In this document: piece by piece, positions 51,199 through 60,371 of the stretch
How the letters are laid out: each line of letters begins with the position of its first letter
Position numbering within the stretch: position 1 is the stretch's first letter
Notes under the pieces: model-generated
The model's database searches: none
The model's input: only the letters and a program-made list of their open reading frames with translations
What the model was told of the DNA's origin: nothing
Translations under genes and position numbers: made by a program
NCBI RefSeq assembly: GCF_900176595.1
Contig: NZ_LT838813.1
Span: 4,110,001 to 4,174,000, forward strand
Source of the DNA: Aquiflexum balticum DSM 16537
GTDB taxonomy: Bacteria > Bacteroidota > Bacteroidia > Cytophagales > Cyclobacteriaceae
Reading direction: 5' to 3'
Length of the DNA: 64,000 bases

Positions 51199-53754
51199 AT
51201 GTCAAAAAACAATTACCAAACGGAAGTAGCCAAAAGGTTTACAATTTACAACAGTCTTTTTTTGGATTTGCCATTTAGTGATATCCACAGAACGGGTACT
51301 TTATTACCTATCCTGTCCAGTAAATGCCAGGAAGGTTTCGAAAAAGACAAAAACCCCAAAGAAATCATTGAGGGGTTCTTTTCTGAATTGATGTCGAACA
51401 ACAATAAAGAAGAACGTCATAACTTATTGTTTAAAATGGTGCAATATGTCGAAAGACAGGTTGTTCTTTTTGACTCCATTGAAGATGCAGCTTTTGAAAA
51501 AATCCATGATGTAAAAGGCAAGGGAAGTATCAATGCCCTGATTGCAAGAGTGGAAAATGACCGGAAAAAAGAAGCTTTGATAGAAAAGCTCAAGACCTTT
51601 TCTGTCCGGTTGACCCTTACCGCGCATCCCACCCAATTTTATCCGGGCAATGTTTTGGGGATTATTACAGATTTAGAGACCGCCATTAGAGACAATAACT
51701 TAGGAAACATCAACCTTCTTTTGCAGCAGTTGGGAAAAACTGCCTTTATCAACAAAGAAAAGCCTACACCTTTGGATGAAGCAGTCAGCTTGATATGGTT
51801 TTTGACCAATGTATTTTACCAAAGCATTCCTGATATCCTTACCAAAACCCTCAATGCGCTTGAAATACCGTTAAATGACTGGGACAATCCGGGTTTGTTG
51901 AAAGTTGGTTTCTGGCCAGGTGGAGACAGAGACGGCAATCCTTTTGTGACTCATGATATCACGGTAAAAGTCGCCGAAAAACTCCAAAAATGGATCATCC
52001 GCTGTTACTACAGGGATGTGAGAAAATTGAGAAGAAGGCTGACCTTCAAAAATGTGGAACCTGTAATGATAAAAGTAGAAAATGGGCTTTTCAATTCTCT
52101 TTTTGAAGATCAGAATTATTATAAAAGCAAGGAAGATTTATTGTTTGATTTGCTCGAAGCCAGAAAAGGATTGGTTGATTTTCACGACGGTCTGTTTTTG
52201 GATCAATTGGATGAATTTATCCTTAAAGTGAAGATTTTTGGTTTTCATTTTGCCAATATGGATGTGAGACAGGACAGCAGAAAGCACGATGGGCTGTGGG
52301 ATGAAATCATTGAAACCAAGCTGGGTAAAAATGAACTCAAGTCATACCATAAACTTTCCGATGAAGACAAAACAGATTATTTGTTAAATTTTGAAAAACT
52401 TCCAGCAGTTTCAGATTTGAAGGACGAATTTCATCAGGAGATGCTCAAAAGTTTTGACGCAGTAAGAGAAGTTCAAAAGAATAATGGGGAAGATGGATTG
52501 CACCGGTATATTATTTCCAATTGTCAATCCGCGCTGCACGTATTGGAGGTTTATCAATTGGCGAAATTGAATTTGCTGGATCAGGATAACATTCTTCCCT
52601 TGGATATTGTACCGCTTTTTGAAACCATCGATGACTTGGCAAAAGCTCCTGAGATCATGGAGAATTTGTATCAAAATGAAGCTTACAGTGCTCACTTGAA
52701 AAACAGAAAATTTAAGCAGACGATCATGTTGGGCTTTTCAGATGGTACCAAGGATGGTGGATATATCCGTGCCAATTGGTCTATTTTGAGAGCTAAAGAA
52801 GAACTTACAAAGATTTCCAGAAAGTATGATGTCAGTGTGGTGTTTTTTGATGGCAGGGGCGGACCACCGGCAAGAGGCGGGGGAAACATGCATAATTTCT
52901 ATGCCTCTCTTGGGCAAGATGTAGAAAACGAGGAAATCCAGGTGACGATCCAAGGTCAGACCATATCAGCCAATTACGGAAAACCTGTTTCTTGTAGCTA
53001 TAATCTTGAACAATTACTATGCGCGGGAATAGAAAATGAGTTATATCCATCATCCGAAAAAAGTCTGAATAAAGCAGAAAGGGCTTTGATTGATGAGATG
53101 GCTGAGGTTTCTTACCAGTTTTATAAGGATTTTAAAAGCCACCCCCAGTTTTTGCCCTACTTGGAACATGTGACCCCACTGAAATACTTTGGTCAGGTGA
53201 ATATAGGATCGCGACCTTTGAAGCGGGGAAAGGATTCCGGACTCAAGTTTGAGGATCTCAGGGCTATTCCTTTTGTGGGTTCATGGGCACAGATGAAGCA
53301 GAATATTCCTGGTTTCTTTGGAGTTGGCGCTGCATTGGAAGCACTCCAAAAGGAAGGTAAATTTGAAGATGCTAAAAACCTGTATCAAGATTCTTTGTTT
53401 TTCAGGTCCCTTTTGGGCAATTCCATGCAGTCTTTGGCCAAATCTTTTTACAAGTCCACGGCCTATCTGAAAGAAAATCCCCAATATGCCGACCTATGGA
53501 ATTTGATGTTCAAAGAATACCAAAGGTCTATCAAAATGCTTTTGGAGGTTTCCGGTATGGATACTTTGCTTCAGGACAATCCTACTTCCAAAGAATCCAT
53601 AGCCATCAGGGAGAAAATAGTTTTGCCTGTGATTACGATTCAGCAATATGCCATACAGAGTATGTTGGAATCAGGTAAGGAAGATCCTGTCATGCAGATG
53701 TTGATTCTGAGGACAATGTTCGGAATAATTAATGCGGCCAGGAATGCGGCATAA
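51199..53754 (+). CDS. ppc: Phosphoenolpyruvate carboxylase
   Basis: 851 residues, of the short Bacteroidota type. Catalytic motifs: LTAHPTQ with His near residue 143, FWPGGDRDGNPFVT, and the RGG loop in FFDGRGGPPARGGGN near 551, a variant of FHGRGGxxGRGG; later QVTIQGQTISANYG-type and RPLKRGKDSGLKFEDLRAIP with VGSWAQMKQNIPGFFGVGAA. It fixes bicarbonate onto PEP to give oxaloacetate. Usual allosteric regulators cannot be read from the sequence. It is followed by a terminator and then a cation/PII operon, and divergent from mrpA; a link between bicarbonate, pH and anaplerosis is suggestive only. Confidence 0.95.
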   Translation: MSKNNYQTEVAKRFTIYNSLFLDLPFSDIHRTGTLLPILSSKCQEGFEKDKNPKEIIEGFFSELMSNNNKEERHNLLFKMVQYVERQVVLFDSIEDAAFEKIHDVKGKGSINALIARVENDRKKEALIEKLKTFSVRLTLTAHPTQFYPGNVLGIITDLETAIRDNNLGNINLLLQQLGKTAFINKEKPTPLDEAVSLIWFLTNVFYQSIPDILTKTLNALEIPLNDWDNPGLLKVGFWPGGDRDGNPFVTHDITVKVAEKLQKWIIRCYYRDVRKLRRRLTFKNVEPVMIKVENGLFNSLFEDQNYYKSKEDLLFDLLEARKGLVDFHDGLFLDQLDEFILKVKIFGFHFANMDVRQDSRKHDGLWDEIIETKLGKNELKSYHKLSDEDKTDYLLNFEKLPAVSDLKDEFHQEMLKSFDAVREVQKNNGEDGLHRYIISNCQSALHVLEVYQLAKLNLLDQDNILPLDIVPLFETIDDLAKAPEIMENLYQNEAYSAHLKNRKFKQTIMLGFSDGTKDGGYIRANWSILRAKEELTKISRKYDVSVVFFDGRGGPPARGGGNMHNFYASLGQDVENEEIQVTIQGQTISANYGKPVSCSYNLEQLLCAGIENELYPSSEKSLNKAERALIDEMAEVSYQFYKDFKSHPQFLPYLEHVTPLKYFGQVNIGSRPLKRGKDSGLKFEDLRAIPFVGSWAQMKQNIPGFFGVGAALEALQKEGKFEDAKNLYQDSLFFRSLLGNSMQSLAKSFYKSTAYLKENPQYADLWNLMFKEYQRSIKMLLEVSGMDTLLQDNPTSKESIAIREKIVLPVITIQQYAIQSMLESGKEDPVMQMLILRTMFGIINAARNAA

Positions 53755-53758
53755 AAAG

Positions 53759-53790
53759 AATCCTGACTGAAAAGTCGGGATTTTTGCTTT
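53759..53790 (+). terminator. Intrinsic terminator after ppc
   Basis: AATCCTGACT, GAA loop, AGTCGGGATT followed by T-rich sequence. It lies 5 bp after the ppc stop. Confidence 0.75.
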
Positions 53791-53809
53791 TTTACCAATA
53801 AAAAATTTA

Positions 53810-54199
53810 TTAAAGCCCATGGTGAAGTAAATCAGAAAATGAAATTATGCCAATGTATTCACCGTTTTCTTCCACTGGAGCTATTTGGATTTTTGCTCTC
53901 AAAAATAATCTTGGAAAATATCGGATGTTTAAAGAAGCGGGTACAGTAATTACAGGTTTGGACATGATTTCGTATATATTGACTTCCTCAGGTTTTAAAT
54001 CATTGATATAGACTTTTTTGATGATATCTCTTGAGGTGATTATTCCAAAAGCATCCTCCTGATTTCTCTTGTTTACAATTAAAACTTCAACACTTTCAGC
54101 CTTCATTTTATCAACCGCATCTTGGACAGTATCCAATCCTTCAATAAAAACCAACTTACCTGACATGATATCTTTGGCACTTTTGAAATTTGATTCCAT
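53810..54199 (-). CDS. Two-CBS-domain protein
   Basis: 129 residues forming one Bateman module: CBS1 with AKDIMSGKLVFIEGLDTVQD and AFGIITSRDIIKKV, CBS2 with YEIMSKPVITVPASLNI and YIGIISFSDLLHHG. Such modules bind adenine nucleotides (AMP, ATP) or related ligands and regulate transporters or enzymes. It is the last gene of the DUF1538-DUF1538-PII-CBS operon, so it is probably the energy or nucleotide sensor of that transporter. Complete; no catalytic domain attached. Confidence 0.88.
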   Translation of the reverse strand: MESNFKSAKDIMSGKLVFIEGLDTVQDAVDKMKAESVEVLIVNKRNQEDAFGIITSRDIIKKVYINDLKPEEVNIYEIMSKPVITVPASLNIRYFPRLFLRAKIQIAPVEENGEYIGIISFSDLLHHGL

Positions 54200-54232
54200 A
54201 TTTTCTATCCTTTAAAGTTTTTTAAATGATAA

Positions 54233-54580
54233 TTATAAATACTTGCTTTTCGCTTGTTCCTTGAATTTTTCCATTTGACTTTCCAAGCCAGCTACTTTTT
54301 CTACATTCAAAACAAAAGCGATTCCTTGTCCAGGTTCGTGAAGTTCACCTGATATCCTGATAGCATCCAATATAGCATCTACAGCGTGTTCTTCCACCAG
54401 GAACATCAAAATTTCGGTCTGATCTTGAAGGGTCAGGCCAAAAAAAGATTTAGACTCTTTGGAACCACTGCCTCTTGCCGAAATAATGACATCTCCTGTG
54501 GCGCCTTCTTTCCTGGCAGCATCTACTACCTTTTCGGTGATGTTGGGCCTTACCATGGCCATGACGATTTTAAATTTCAT
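54233..54580 (-). CDS. PII-family nitrogen-regulator-like protein
   Basis: 115 residues with the PII fold pattern: KIVMAMVRPNITEKVVDAAR, DVIISARGSG, then DQTEILMFLVEEHAVDAILD and a late GQGIAFVLNVEKV. The T-loop is shortened and lacks the Tyr uridylylated in GlnB/GlnK; residues SKESKSFFG fill that place. It therefore belongs to a PII-like group that senses nucleotides without classical uridylylation. It overlaps the upstream DUF1538 gene by 11 bases, indicating tight coupling; PII proteins commonly bind and gate a transporter encoded next to them. Partner: the DUF1538 pair. Confidence 0.88.
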   Translation of the reverse strand: MKFKIVMAMVRPNITEKVVDAARKEGATGDVIISARGSGSKESKSFFGLTLQDQTEILMFLVEEHAVDAILDAIRISGELHEPGQGIAFVLNVEKVAGLESQMEKFKEQAKSKYL

Positions 54581-55349
54581 TTTTCTCTTTTTTGATTTTG
54601 TTTCTAAATTCTGTTATCTGCGCATATCCCAATACTGTAATTATTGGAAACAAACTCGCGAATGCGATCAATCCAAATCCATCAATGGCAGGATTCCTTC
54701 CTGGCACCACACTGGATAATCCGATTCCTAAAGCCACCACTAAAGGAACTGTTACAGTTGAAGTGGTAACCCCACCTGAATCATAGGCTAATGCAATGAT
54801 TCTTTTAGGAGAAAAGATTGTTTGGATCATGACAATAATGTACCCGACGATAATATAAATATACAAAGGAGTCCCTGTTACAATCCTGATTGTACCCAAG
54901 GTAAGTGCAATTGCGACCCCAATGGCTACCACTATTCTTAAGCCCCATGTGCTTATGGTACCGCCGGAGGCTTGATTAGCTTTGATAGCTACAGCTATAA
55001 GTGATGGTTCAGCTATTGTAGTCGCAAATCCAATCATAGCTGCAAAAATGTAAATCCAATAATATGCCACCCAGCTTTTTGGGTTTTCATAGGATTTAGA
55101 TATGAAGATGGGTTCAGAAAGTTGTTCTGCCATTATTTGACCTATGGGGAATAGCGCTTTTTCGAGACCCATGAGGAAAAGTGCTAACCCAATAATAACC
55201 AATAATACGCCTATGACTACTTTTCTTAAATTTGGTAGATTTTGTTTCAGCACAAATAATTGAAATAATACCACTAACAAAACCACCGGGGCAACATCCC
55301 GAATAGTAAGCAGGAAAATTTCATAAAATTCTAAGGTTGTGCCGAACAT
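54570..55349 (-). CDS. DUF1538 membrane protein 2, candidate cation/proton antiporter subunit
   Basis: 259 residues with about six to seven hydrophobic segments: VVLLVVLFQLFVLKQNLPNL, VIIGLALFLMGLEKALFPIG, SWVAYYWIYIFAAMIGFATT and IAEPSLIAVAIKANQASGGT, VVAIGVAIALTLGTIRIVTG, YDSGGVTTSTVTVPLVVALG. The GLEKALFPIG, AEPSLIA and GGVTTSTVTVPL motifs define DUF1538, and its upstream neighbour has matching motifs (GLEMGLFPIG, AEPALIA, GGVTTSTITVPL). As I recall, a pair of DUF1538 proteins from a halophile (UmpAB) was reported as a two-component Na+(Li+,K+)/H+ antiporter. Co-transcribed with PII and CBS genes. Transport activity here is inferred from the family. Confidence 0.88.
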   Translation of the reverse strand: MFGTTLEFYEIFLLTIRDVAPVVLLVVLFQLFVLKQNLPNLRKVVIGVLLVIIGLALFLMGLEKALFPIGQIMAEQLSEPIFISKSYENPKSWVAYYWIYIFAAMIGFATTIAEPSLIAVAIKANQASGGTISTWGLRIVVAIGVAIALTLGTIRIVTGTPLYIYIIVGYIIVMIQTIFSPKRIIALAYDSGGVTTSTVTVPLVVALGIGLSSVVPGRNPAIDGFGLIAFASLFPIITVLGYAQITEFRNKIKKEKNEI

Positions 55350-55353
55350 AATT

Positions 55354-56124
55354 TCAGTTGAATAAAATCATTCCGTACAGCATGGCAAATATCATCGGGA
55401 GGAGTGAAGCAAAAGCAATTAATCCGAACCCATCCAATAATGGATTTCTTCCTTTGATCACAGTCGCCAAACCAACTCCAAGAGCAGTTACCAAGGGGAC
55501 AGTGATTGTTGAAGTCGTCACTCCTCCCAAGTCGTAGGCTAGTCCTATAATTTCTTTTGGTGCAAAAATGGTGATAATCATGACCAAGATATAACCGCCT
55601 ATGATTAAATAATAAATTGGCCATCCCTTTAATATCCTTAATACACCTATCAAAATTGATAATCCAACACTGAAAGCTACAGTCAGCCTTAATCCAACCG
55701 CATAGCTGTCCTTACTGCTTTGGGTGGACTCAATCAGATGAGCTTCGGCAGCTATTCTTGCAGCCTCTTGGGCTATTGCGATAAGGGCTGGCTCGGCCAC
55801 TGTTGTGGAAAACCCCAATAAAAAAGAGAAAACGAGTAACCATGGTAGGCTTCCTTTTCTTGCCAACGCATAAGCCATACTCTCCCCAATTGGAAAAAGG
55901 CCCATCTCCAGTCCTTCAATAAACAACATGAGACCAAATAGCACCAATACACTGCCAAAAAAGATTTCACCAAATTGTGGGAAAGGCTGCCGTAAAATAA
56001 CAAGTTGAAAAAAAGAAACTACAATCAGAATCGGTAAAAGATCCATGAATGCTGACCGAAGTTTAAGAAATACATAATTCAAAAAAAAATAAGACTTTTT
56101 AATATATTGTATGATCGCTATCAT
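55354..56124 (-). CDS. DUF1538 membrane protein 1, candidate cation/proton antiporter subunit
   Basis: 256 residues, polytopic: DLLPILIVVSFFQLVILRQP, VLVLFGLMLFIEGLEMGLFP, WLLVFSFLLGFSTTVAEPAL, VGLRLTVAFSVGLSILIGVL, YLIIGGYILVMIITIFAPKE, YDLGGVTTSTITVPLVTALG. The same DUF1538 motifs as in the downstream partner indicate gene duplication. It leads the operon; four bases separate the two genes. It is divergent from a K+ channel gene. A soluble ~25-residue N-terminal stretch (MIAIIQYIKKSYFFLNYVFL) precedes the first helix; an internal Met near residue 27 is an alternative start. Confidence 0.88.
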   Translation of the reverse strand: MIAIIQYIKKSYFFLNYVFLKLRSAFMDLLPILIVVSFFQLVILRQPFPQFGEIFFGSVLVLFGLMLFIEGLEMGLFPIGESMAYALARKGSLPWLLVFSFLLGFSTTVAEPALIAIAQEAARIAAEAHLIESTQSSKDSYAVGLRLTVAFSVGLSILIGVLRILKGWPIYYLIIGGYILVMIITIFAPKEIIGLAYDLGGVTTSTITVPLVTALGVGLATVIKGRNPLLDGFGLIAFASLLPMIFAMLYGMILFN

Positions 56125-56265
56125 ATTTGGAACCTTATTAACTTGCTAAAAAACATGTTAAGCCAAAATATAAATCAAAATCCATAAAATCTTTAAAAAT
56201 GAAAAATAAATTGGTTTCATTAACAGATCTTTAAAGTTGAATTTCAAAACCACTAAGTTTAACCT

Positions 56266-56940
56266 ATGTTTCAATATTTTAAAAAGGCGAAGAATTATTG
56301 GATTTCAGACGCTTCATTTGGCAGCCTATTGATCATGCTCCTTTTTACTGTTTTTGTATTGCCTGCGATGATTGAAAGTAAAGGGGACACCACCATTTTT
56401 CTTAATATCATGTTTTTCCTACTTTTTTTTGTAGGTATTTTCTCAGCAACCGAAAAAGGTTTTTTGATTGCCAGTATCTCCATGGTAACAATGCATTTAC
56501 TTTTGAGGCTGATCCGATTTACAGACAATCCCTATGAGTTTTATTTGTTGGAAAGAATTGTGATCATTTTAAACCTCCTTTTATTGATATTCATCAATAT
56601 GAGGCTACTTTTCAGAGATGAAGAAGTAAATAAATACAGAGTAGCTGGTGCCATAAATGTTTACTTATTGGTTGCTCTGGCAGGGGCATTTGGATTTGAA
56701 TACATTCATTTATCAACCGGGCAATCCATTGGCGGAGATGTAATCCTGACAGGGAAAGATGAGGATTTTGGGAATTATATGTATTTCAGTTTGGTAAGTA
56801 CAAGCACTGTTGGTTTTGGTGAACTTTACCCGGTAGGGATGACTGCGAGAATGCTTTCGGTGTTTCTTTCGGTAACCGGTGTCCTTTTTCCTGCTATAGT
56901 AATTGCCAAATTAGTCTCACTTGGATCTCAAAAAAAATAA
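56266..56940 (+). CDS. Two-pore-helix-type potassium channel protein (ion_trans_2)
   Basis: 224 residues with six hydrophobic segments. The pore region STVGFGELYPVGM near residue 180 is a K+ selectivity filter (TVGFG in place of TVGYG) preceded by FGNYMYFSLVSTS and followed by a final helix MLSVFLSVTGVLFPAIVIAK. No cytosolic RCK/TrkA_N domain follows, so gating is not by a C-terminal nucleotide domain. Divergent from the DUF1538 operon (141 bp), which adds to the local concentration of cation transport genes. Channel identity is firm; ion preference and gating are inferred. Confidence 0.9.
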   Translation: MFQYFKKAKNYWISDASFGSLLIMLLFTVFVLPAMIESKGDTTIFLNIMFFLLFFVGIFSATEKGFLIASISMVTMHLLLRLIRFTDNPYEFYLLERIVIILNLLLLIFINMRLLFRDEEVNKYRVAGAINVYLLVALAGAFGFEYIHLSTGQSIGGDVILTGKDEDFGNYMYFSLVSTSTVGFGELYPVGMTARMLSVFLSVTGVLFPAIVIAKLVSLGSQKK

Positions 56941-57052
56941 ACTTTATTAAATTGAAATACTTTATTGTTTGAGTTGAATCAGTAACAACTGATTGGTTTT
57001 TCTTTTTTTATGATATTTTGTATGTTTTAAAAATTGTTGATTTAATTAAATG

Positions 57053-57090
57053 AAAAAAAAGCTTTTGAGGTTTTTCTCCCTCAAAAGCTT
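57053..57090 (-). terminator. Intrinsic terminator of the OsmC gene
   Basis: AAGCTTTTGAGG (57059-57070) and CCTCAAAAGCTT (57079-57090) form a 12-bp hairpin followed by eight T residues on the minus strand, 28 bp past the OsmC stop. Confidence 0.85.
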
Positions 57091-57117
57091 CCGCATTAGA
57101 CTGCTATTAATTTTTTT

Positions 57118-57528
57118 TCAGTTTAAAGTAGATTCAACCACAATTTCAGTATTGAGTAATTTTGAAACAGGGCAGTTTTTCTCTGCATCTTTCACCAATT
57201 CATCAAATTTTTCTTTGGAGATGTCTTTTACCTTTGCAGTCAAAACCAGTTTTGACTGCGTAATTGCTCCGTCAGCTAATGTAATGGTTCCTTCCACATG
57301 TAATTCCTCAGGTGCAAAACCTGCGCCGGTAAGATTAAAACTGAGTTTCATGGCAAAACATCCTGCGTGCGCAGCTGCAATCAGTTCTTCAGGATTGGTT
57401 CCTTTTCCATCCTCGAATCTCGAACTGAAAGAATATTGGGTCTTATCCAAAACACCTGTCTGAGTTGTTAAATGTCCTTTTCCTTCTTTTCCGGTTCCTT
57501 GCCATACGGCTGTTGCTTTTCTTTTCAT
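57118..57528 (-). CDS. OsmC/Ohr-family thiol peroxidase
   Basis: 136 residues. The two redox Cys are present: AAHAGCFAMKLSF (near residue 57) and KNCPVSKLLN (near 118), with the start MKRKATAVWQGTGKEGKGHL and TQYSFSSRFEDGKGTNPEEL typical of OsmC. It reduces organic hydroperoxides and helps in osmotic and oxidative stress. Transcribed alone, followed by a strong terminator. Complete. Confidence 0.93.
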   Translation of the reverse strand: MKRKATAVWQGTGKEGKGHLTTQTGVLDKTQYSFSSRFEDGKGTNPEELIAAAHAGCFAMKLSFNLTGAGFAPEELHVEGTITLADGAITQSKLVLTAKVKDISKEKFDELVKDAEKNCPVSKLLNTEIVVESTLN

Positions 57529-57597
57529 TATTTATTTAAGTTAATTGGTTAAAACAATTGATTTTCGAAGTTACCAAAAAATACGTTTAACTTAATA

Positions 57598-60081
57598 TTA
57601 TTTAACCAATGCTTTTTCCCTTTGGATTTCCAGCATATCCACGGGAGGAGGGGTATTATCGCCCAACAAATGCTGCACATAATAATCTCCCATTCTCCAA
57701 AAGAAATATTCTGTCATATCCCCAAAACCATGTCTTTGTCCCGGAAGGATGATAAAATCAAAACGCTTATTGGCTTTTATCAGGGCATTGGCCATCCGGA
57801 TAGTGTTGGCAGGATGCACATTATTGTCCACATCACCGGTGACCAACAGCAGTCTTCCTTTGAGGTTTTTGGCCAAATCAGGATTTCTTTCAATTTGGTA
57901 AACAAAAGTGGTGTCACCTTTTGGAGTGACAATTTCTTTTACTCCATGATGCTTTTCTGACCACCATCGGTTGTAAATATTATTCTCATGGTTTCCCGCA
58001 CTTGATACCGCCACTTTGAAAAAATCGGGATAAACCAGCATGGCCGCCGTGGACATAAAACCTCCGCCTGAATGTCCGTGGATTCCGACCCGGGACTTGT
58101 CTATAAAGGAAAACCTGTCCGCCAATTGCTCAATGGTTGCTTTTTTGTCAGCTAGGCCATAATCCCTGAGATTACCATAGCCGTAGTTATGGTACCACTT
58201 AGACCTTCCGGGATGACCGCCTCTGTTACCAACAGTCACTACCACAAAACCAAACTGTGCAAGACGGTCAATTCTGTCCATGCTTCTGCCGAAGGATTTG
58301 TTTACAGCCTCGGTTTGTGGACCGGGATATACGTATTCGATAATGGGATAACTTTTTGTTGAATCAAAGTCAAAGGGCTTGTACATCACACCAAACAAGT
58401 CAGTGTAACCATCATCGGCTTTGACTTTGAAGGGTTCGGGGAATTGGTAACCTGCAGCAAACAAAGAGGATAAATCAGCGGTTTCCAGGTCCATTACTTT
58501 CCTGCCCATGGCATCAAATAGGGTGGAGGAGGGTACCGTATTTACCCTGGAGAAATTATTGACAAAGTAGGTGGTATTGTCATTGATAGAAATGCTATGG
58601 TTGAAGTTGCCGGGATTCAGCAGTGTGATTGGACCTCCGTTCAGGCTCACTTTGTATAGATGCTCATAATAAGGATCTTCTCCTTTTTCCTTTCCATTCG
58701 CCGTGAAGTATAGCACTCTTGCTTTTTCATCCACTTTAGAGATGGATTCTGAATGGAAAGGTCCTGAAGTCAGTTGACGTTTTAGGTTTCCTTTGGTATC
58801 ATACAGGTAAAAATGTCCCCATCCGTCACGTTCCGACCAATGGATGATTTCAGTGCCATTGTTAATAATTTCAGGTTTGGTGATATCGATATAAGTATTG
58901 CTTCTTTCTTCTATTATTGTTTCTTTTTTTCCGTCCTTGATATTCCATCGACAGATATCAATTTTCTTCAGATCTCTCGAAGTGATGGAAAAATAAAAGA
59001 AGTTTTCATCTCCCAACCATTTGACAGGTTTAAATTCATCATCCCTGTTTTTGGCCGGAATATTTGCAGACCAGATTCCGAGAGATTGGTCTTTGAAAGT
59101 TGAAATGTCCAGTTTTGACATCTTTTCATTTCCAAATGAATAGTGGAACAGTTCCGTAACGGGCTGTTCTTTTTCCCCGGGCATGGCGTATTTGTAGGTT
59201 TCCAAGGTTGGTCTAGGGTCACGGGTATTGTGGATGACCCAAAGATCTTTGACTTTTCTTGAATCAGTCCTGCTGATGATAAATTGTTGCGACGATTCAG
59301 ACCAAAGAACGCCTGCACGCTTTCGGTCATTTTTCTTTTTCTCTTCCTCTACATTGTCGTCGCCACGACCGGAACTACTGTAACCGTAGTCTTTTTCCCC
59401 ATCTTCTGTAAGTTGGTGTTCGACAATGGTGCTGTCTTTTTCATCTTTAACTGCTTTGAGAAAGTTTTCTTTATCCATCCAAAAGAGGTTATCATTTTTG
59501 GCAAATACTACTTTGGAGGAATCAGGGGAAATATTGGCCCAGGCAAGTCGTTTCGCTTCCTCCTCAGGATCTTTAACTTCTGTCAATTGTTGGTTTCCAA
59601 TATCGTATCTGAATACAAAGGTTTTTTTCTCCAAAGAATCCTTGGCACTAGCATTTTTTGCCTTGATTTCTGCCCAATCCTTTTTCACTATATCCTGAGA
59701 GCTTTTAATCTTAAATTGAATGGTGTTTTCATCTTCCAAAAATTTCAGATTGGTAATATCCAAGTGCTGTCCATCAAAGGGATCTTTGACAACTTTGGTA
59801 ATTTCAGCTGCCAATTTATCCTTATCAAACAAACTTGTTTTGGTTTTGGTAACAGGGTTGACGATGTACCAGTTTTTTCCTTCTGTGGTTTCATATTCAT
59901 ACCAAAACCGGTCTGTTTTTTTCAGCCAGTGGGCATCAACATTGATGGAAAAAATCATTTTTTTCAGTTTTTCAGGGGAGAATCTTGCAGCCAATTCATA
60001 ATTGCCTTTAGTATGCGGTTCTTGGGCGAATCCTTGTCCCAAAAACATTCCCAGAACCAATAGCAGGTATATTTTTTTCAT
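57598..60081 (-). CDS. S9 family prolyl oligopeptidase (DPP IV-like)
   Basis: 827 residues with an N-terminal signal (MKKIYLLLVLGMFLGQGFAQ). The first ~550 residues form a DPP-IV N-terminal beta-propeller; the C-terminal ~250 are an alpha/beta hydrolase with GHSGGG (Ser near 671), Asp near 752 in GDVDNNVHP and His near 784 in RHGFGD. FVVVTVGNRGGHPGRSKWYH is the typical oxyanion-side stretch. It cleaves X-Pro dipeptides from peptide N-termini in the periplasm or outside. No operon partner; divergent from the PNPOx-like gene. Catalytic triad complete. Confidence 0.93.
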   Translation of the reverse strand: MKKIYLLLVLGMFLGQGFAQEPHTKGNYELAARFSPEKLKKMIFSINVDAHWLKKTDRFWYEYETTEGKNWYIVNPVTKTKTSLFDKDKLAAEITKVVKDPFDGQHLDITNLKFLEDENTIQFKIKSSQDIVKKDWAEIKAKNASAKDSLEKKTFVFRYDIGNQQLTEVKDPEEEAKRLAWANISPDSSKVVFAKNDNLFWMDKENFLKAVKDEKDSTIVEHQLTEDGEKDYGYSSSGRGDDNVEEEKKKNDRKRAGVLWSESSQQFIISRTDSRKVKDLWVIHNTRDPRPTLETYKYAMPGEKEQPVTELFHYSFGNEKMSKLDISTFKDQSLGIWSANIPAKNRDDEFKPVKWLGDENFFYFSITSRDLKKIDICRWNIKDGKKETIIEERSNTYIDITKPEIINNGTEIIHWSERDGWGHFYLYDTKGNLKRQLTSGPFHSESISKVDEKARVLYFTANGKEKGEDPYYEHLYKVSLNGGPITLLNPGNFNHSISINDNTTYFVNNFSRVNTVPSSTLFDAMGRKVMDLETADLSSLFAAGYQFPEPFKVKADDGYTDLFGVMYKPFDFDSTKSYPIIEYVYPGPQTEAVNKSFGRSMDRIDRLAQFGFVVVTVGNRGGHPGRSKWYHNYGYGNLRDYGLADKKATIEQLADRFSFIDKSRVGIHGHSGGGFMSTAAMLVYPDFFKVAVSSAGNHENNIYNRWWSEKHHGVKEIVTPKGDTTFVYQIERNPDLAKNLKGRLLLVTGDVDNNVHPANTIRMANALIKANKRFDFIILPGQRHGFGDMTEYFFWRMGDYYVQHLLGDNTPPPVDMLEIQREKALVK

Positions 60082-60371
60082 ATAATCGTAAAGTTTAAGA
60101 ATTCGAAACTAATTGAAACTTGGTTTTTTTGGTTAACCGTCGGTGGAAAAGTGAAAGGGCAATCAAAAGTATGATATTAGCCATATGAATATCTTGATCA
60201 GGAATCATGCCTTGATGACCAATAATGAATAGGTAAAGAAAGTGGAATCATACATTCTAAAGTCCTCTGCAGGATTTTTTTAAAAAGTAAATTCTATAAC
60301 ATATGCAAAATACATTGTAATTATTTTAACCCAAAAGTTCTCAGTTTTGAACTCATTAAATTGAGAATAAT

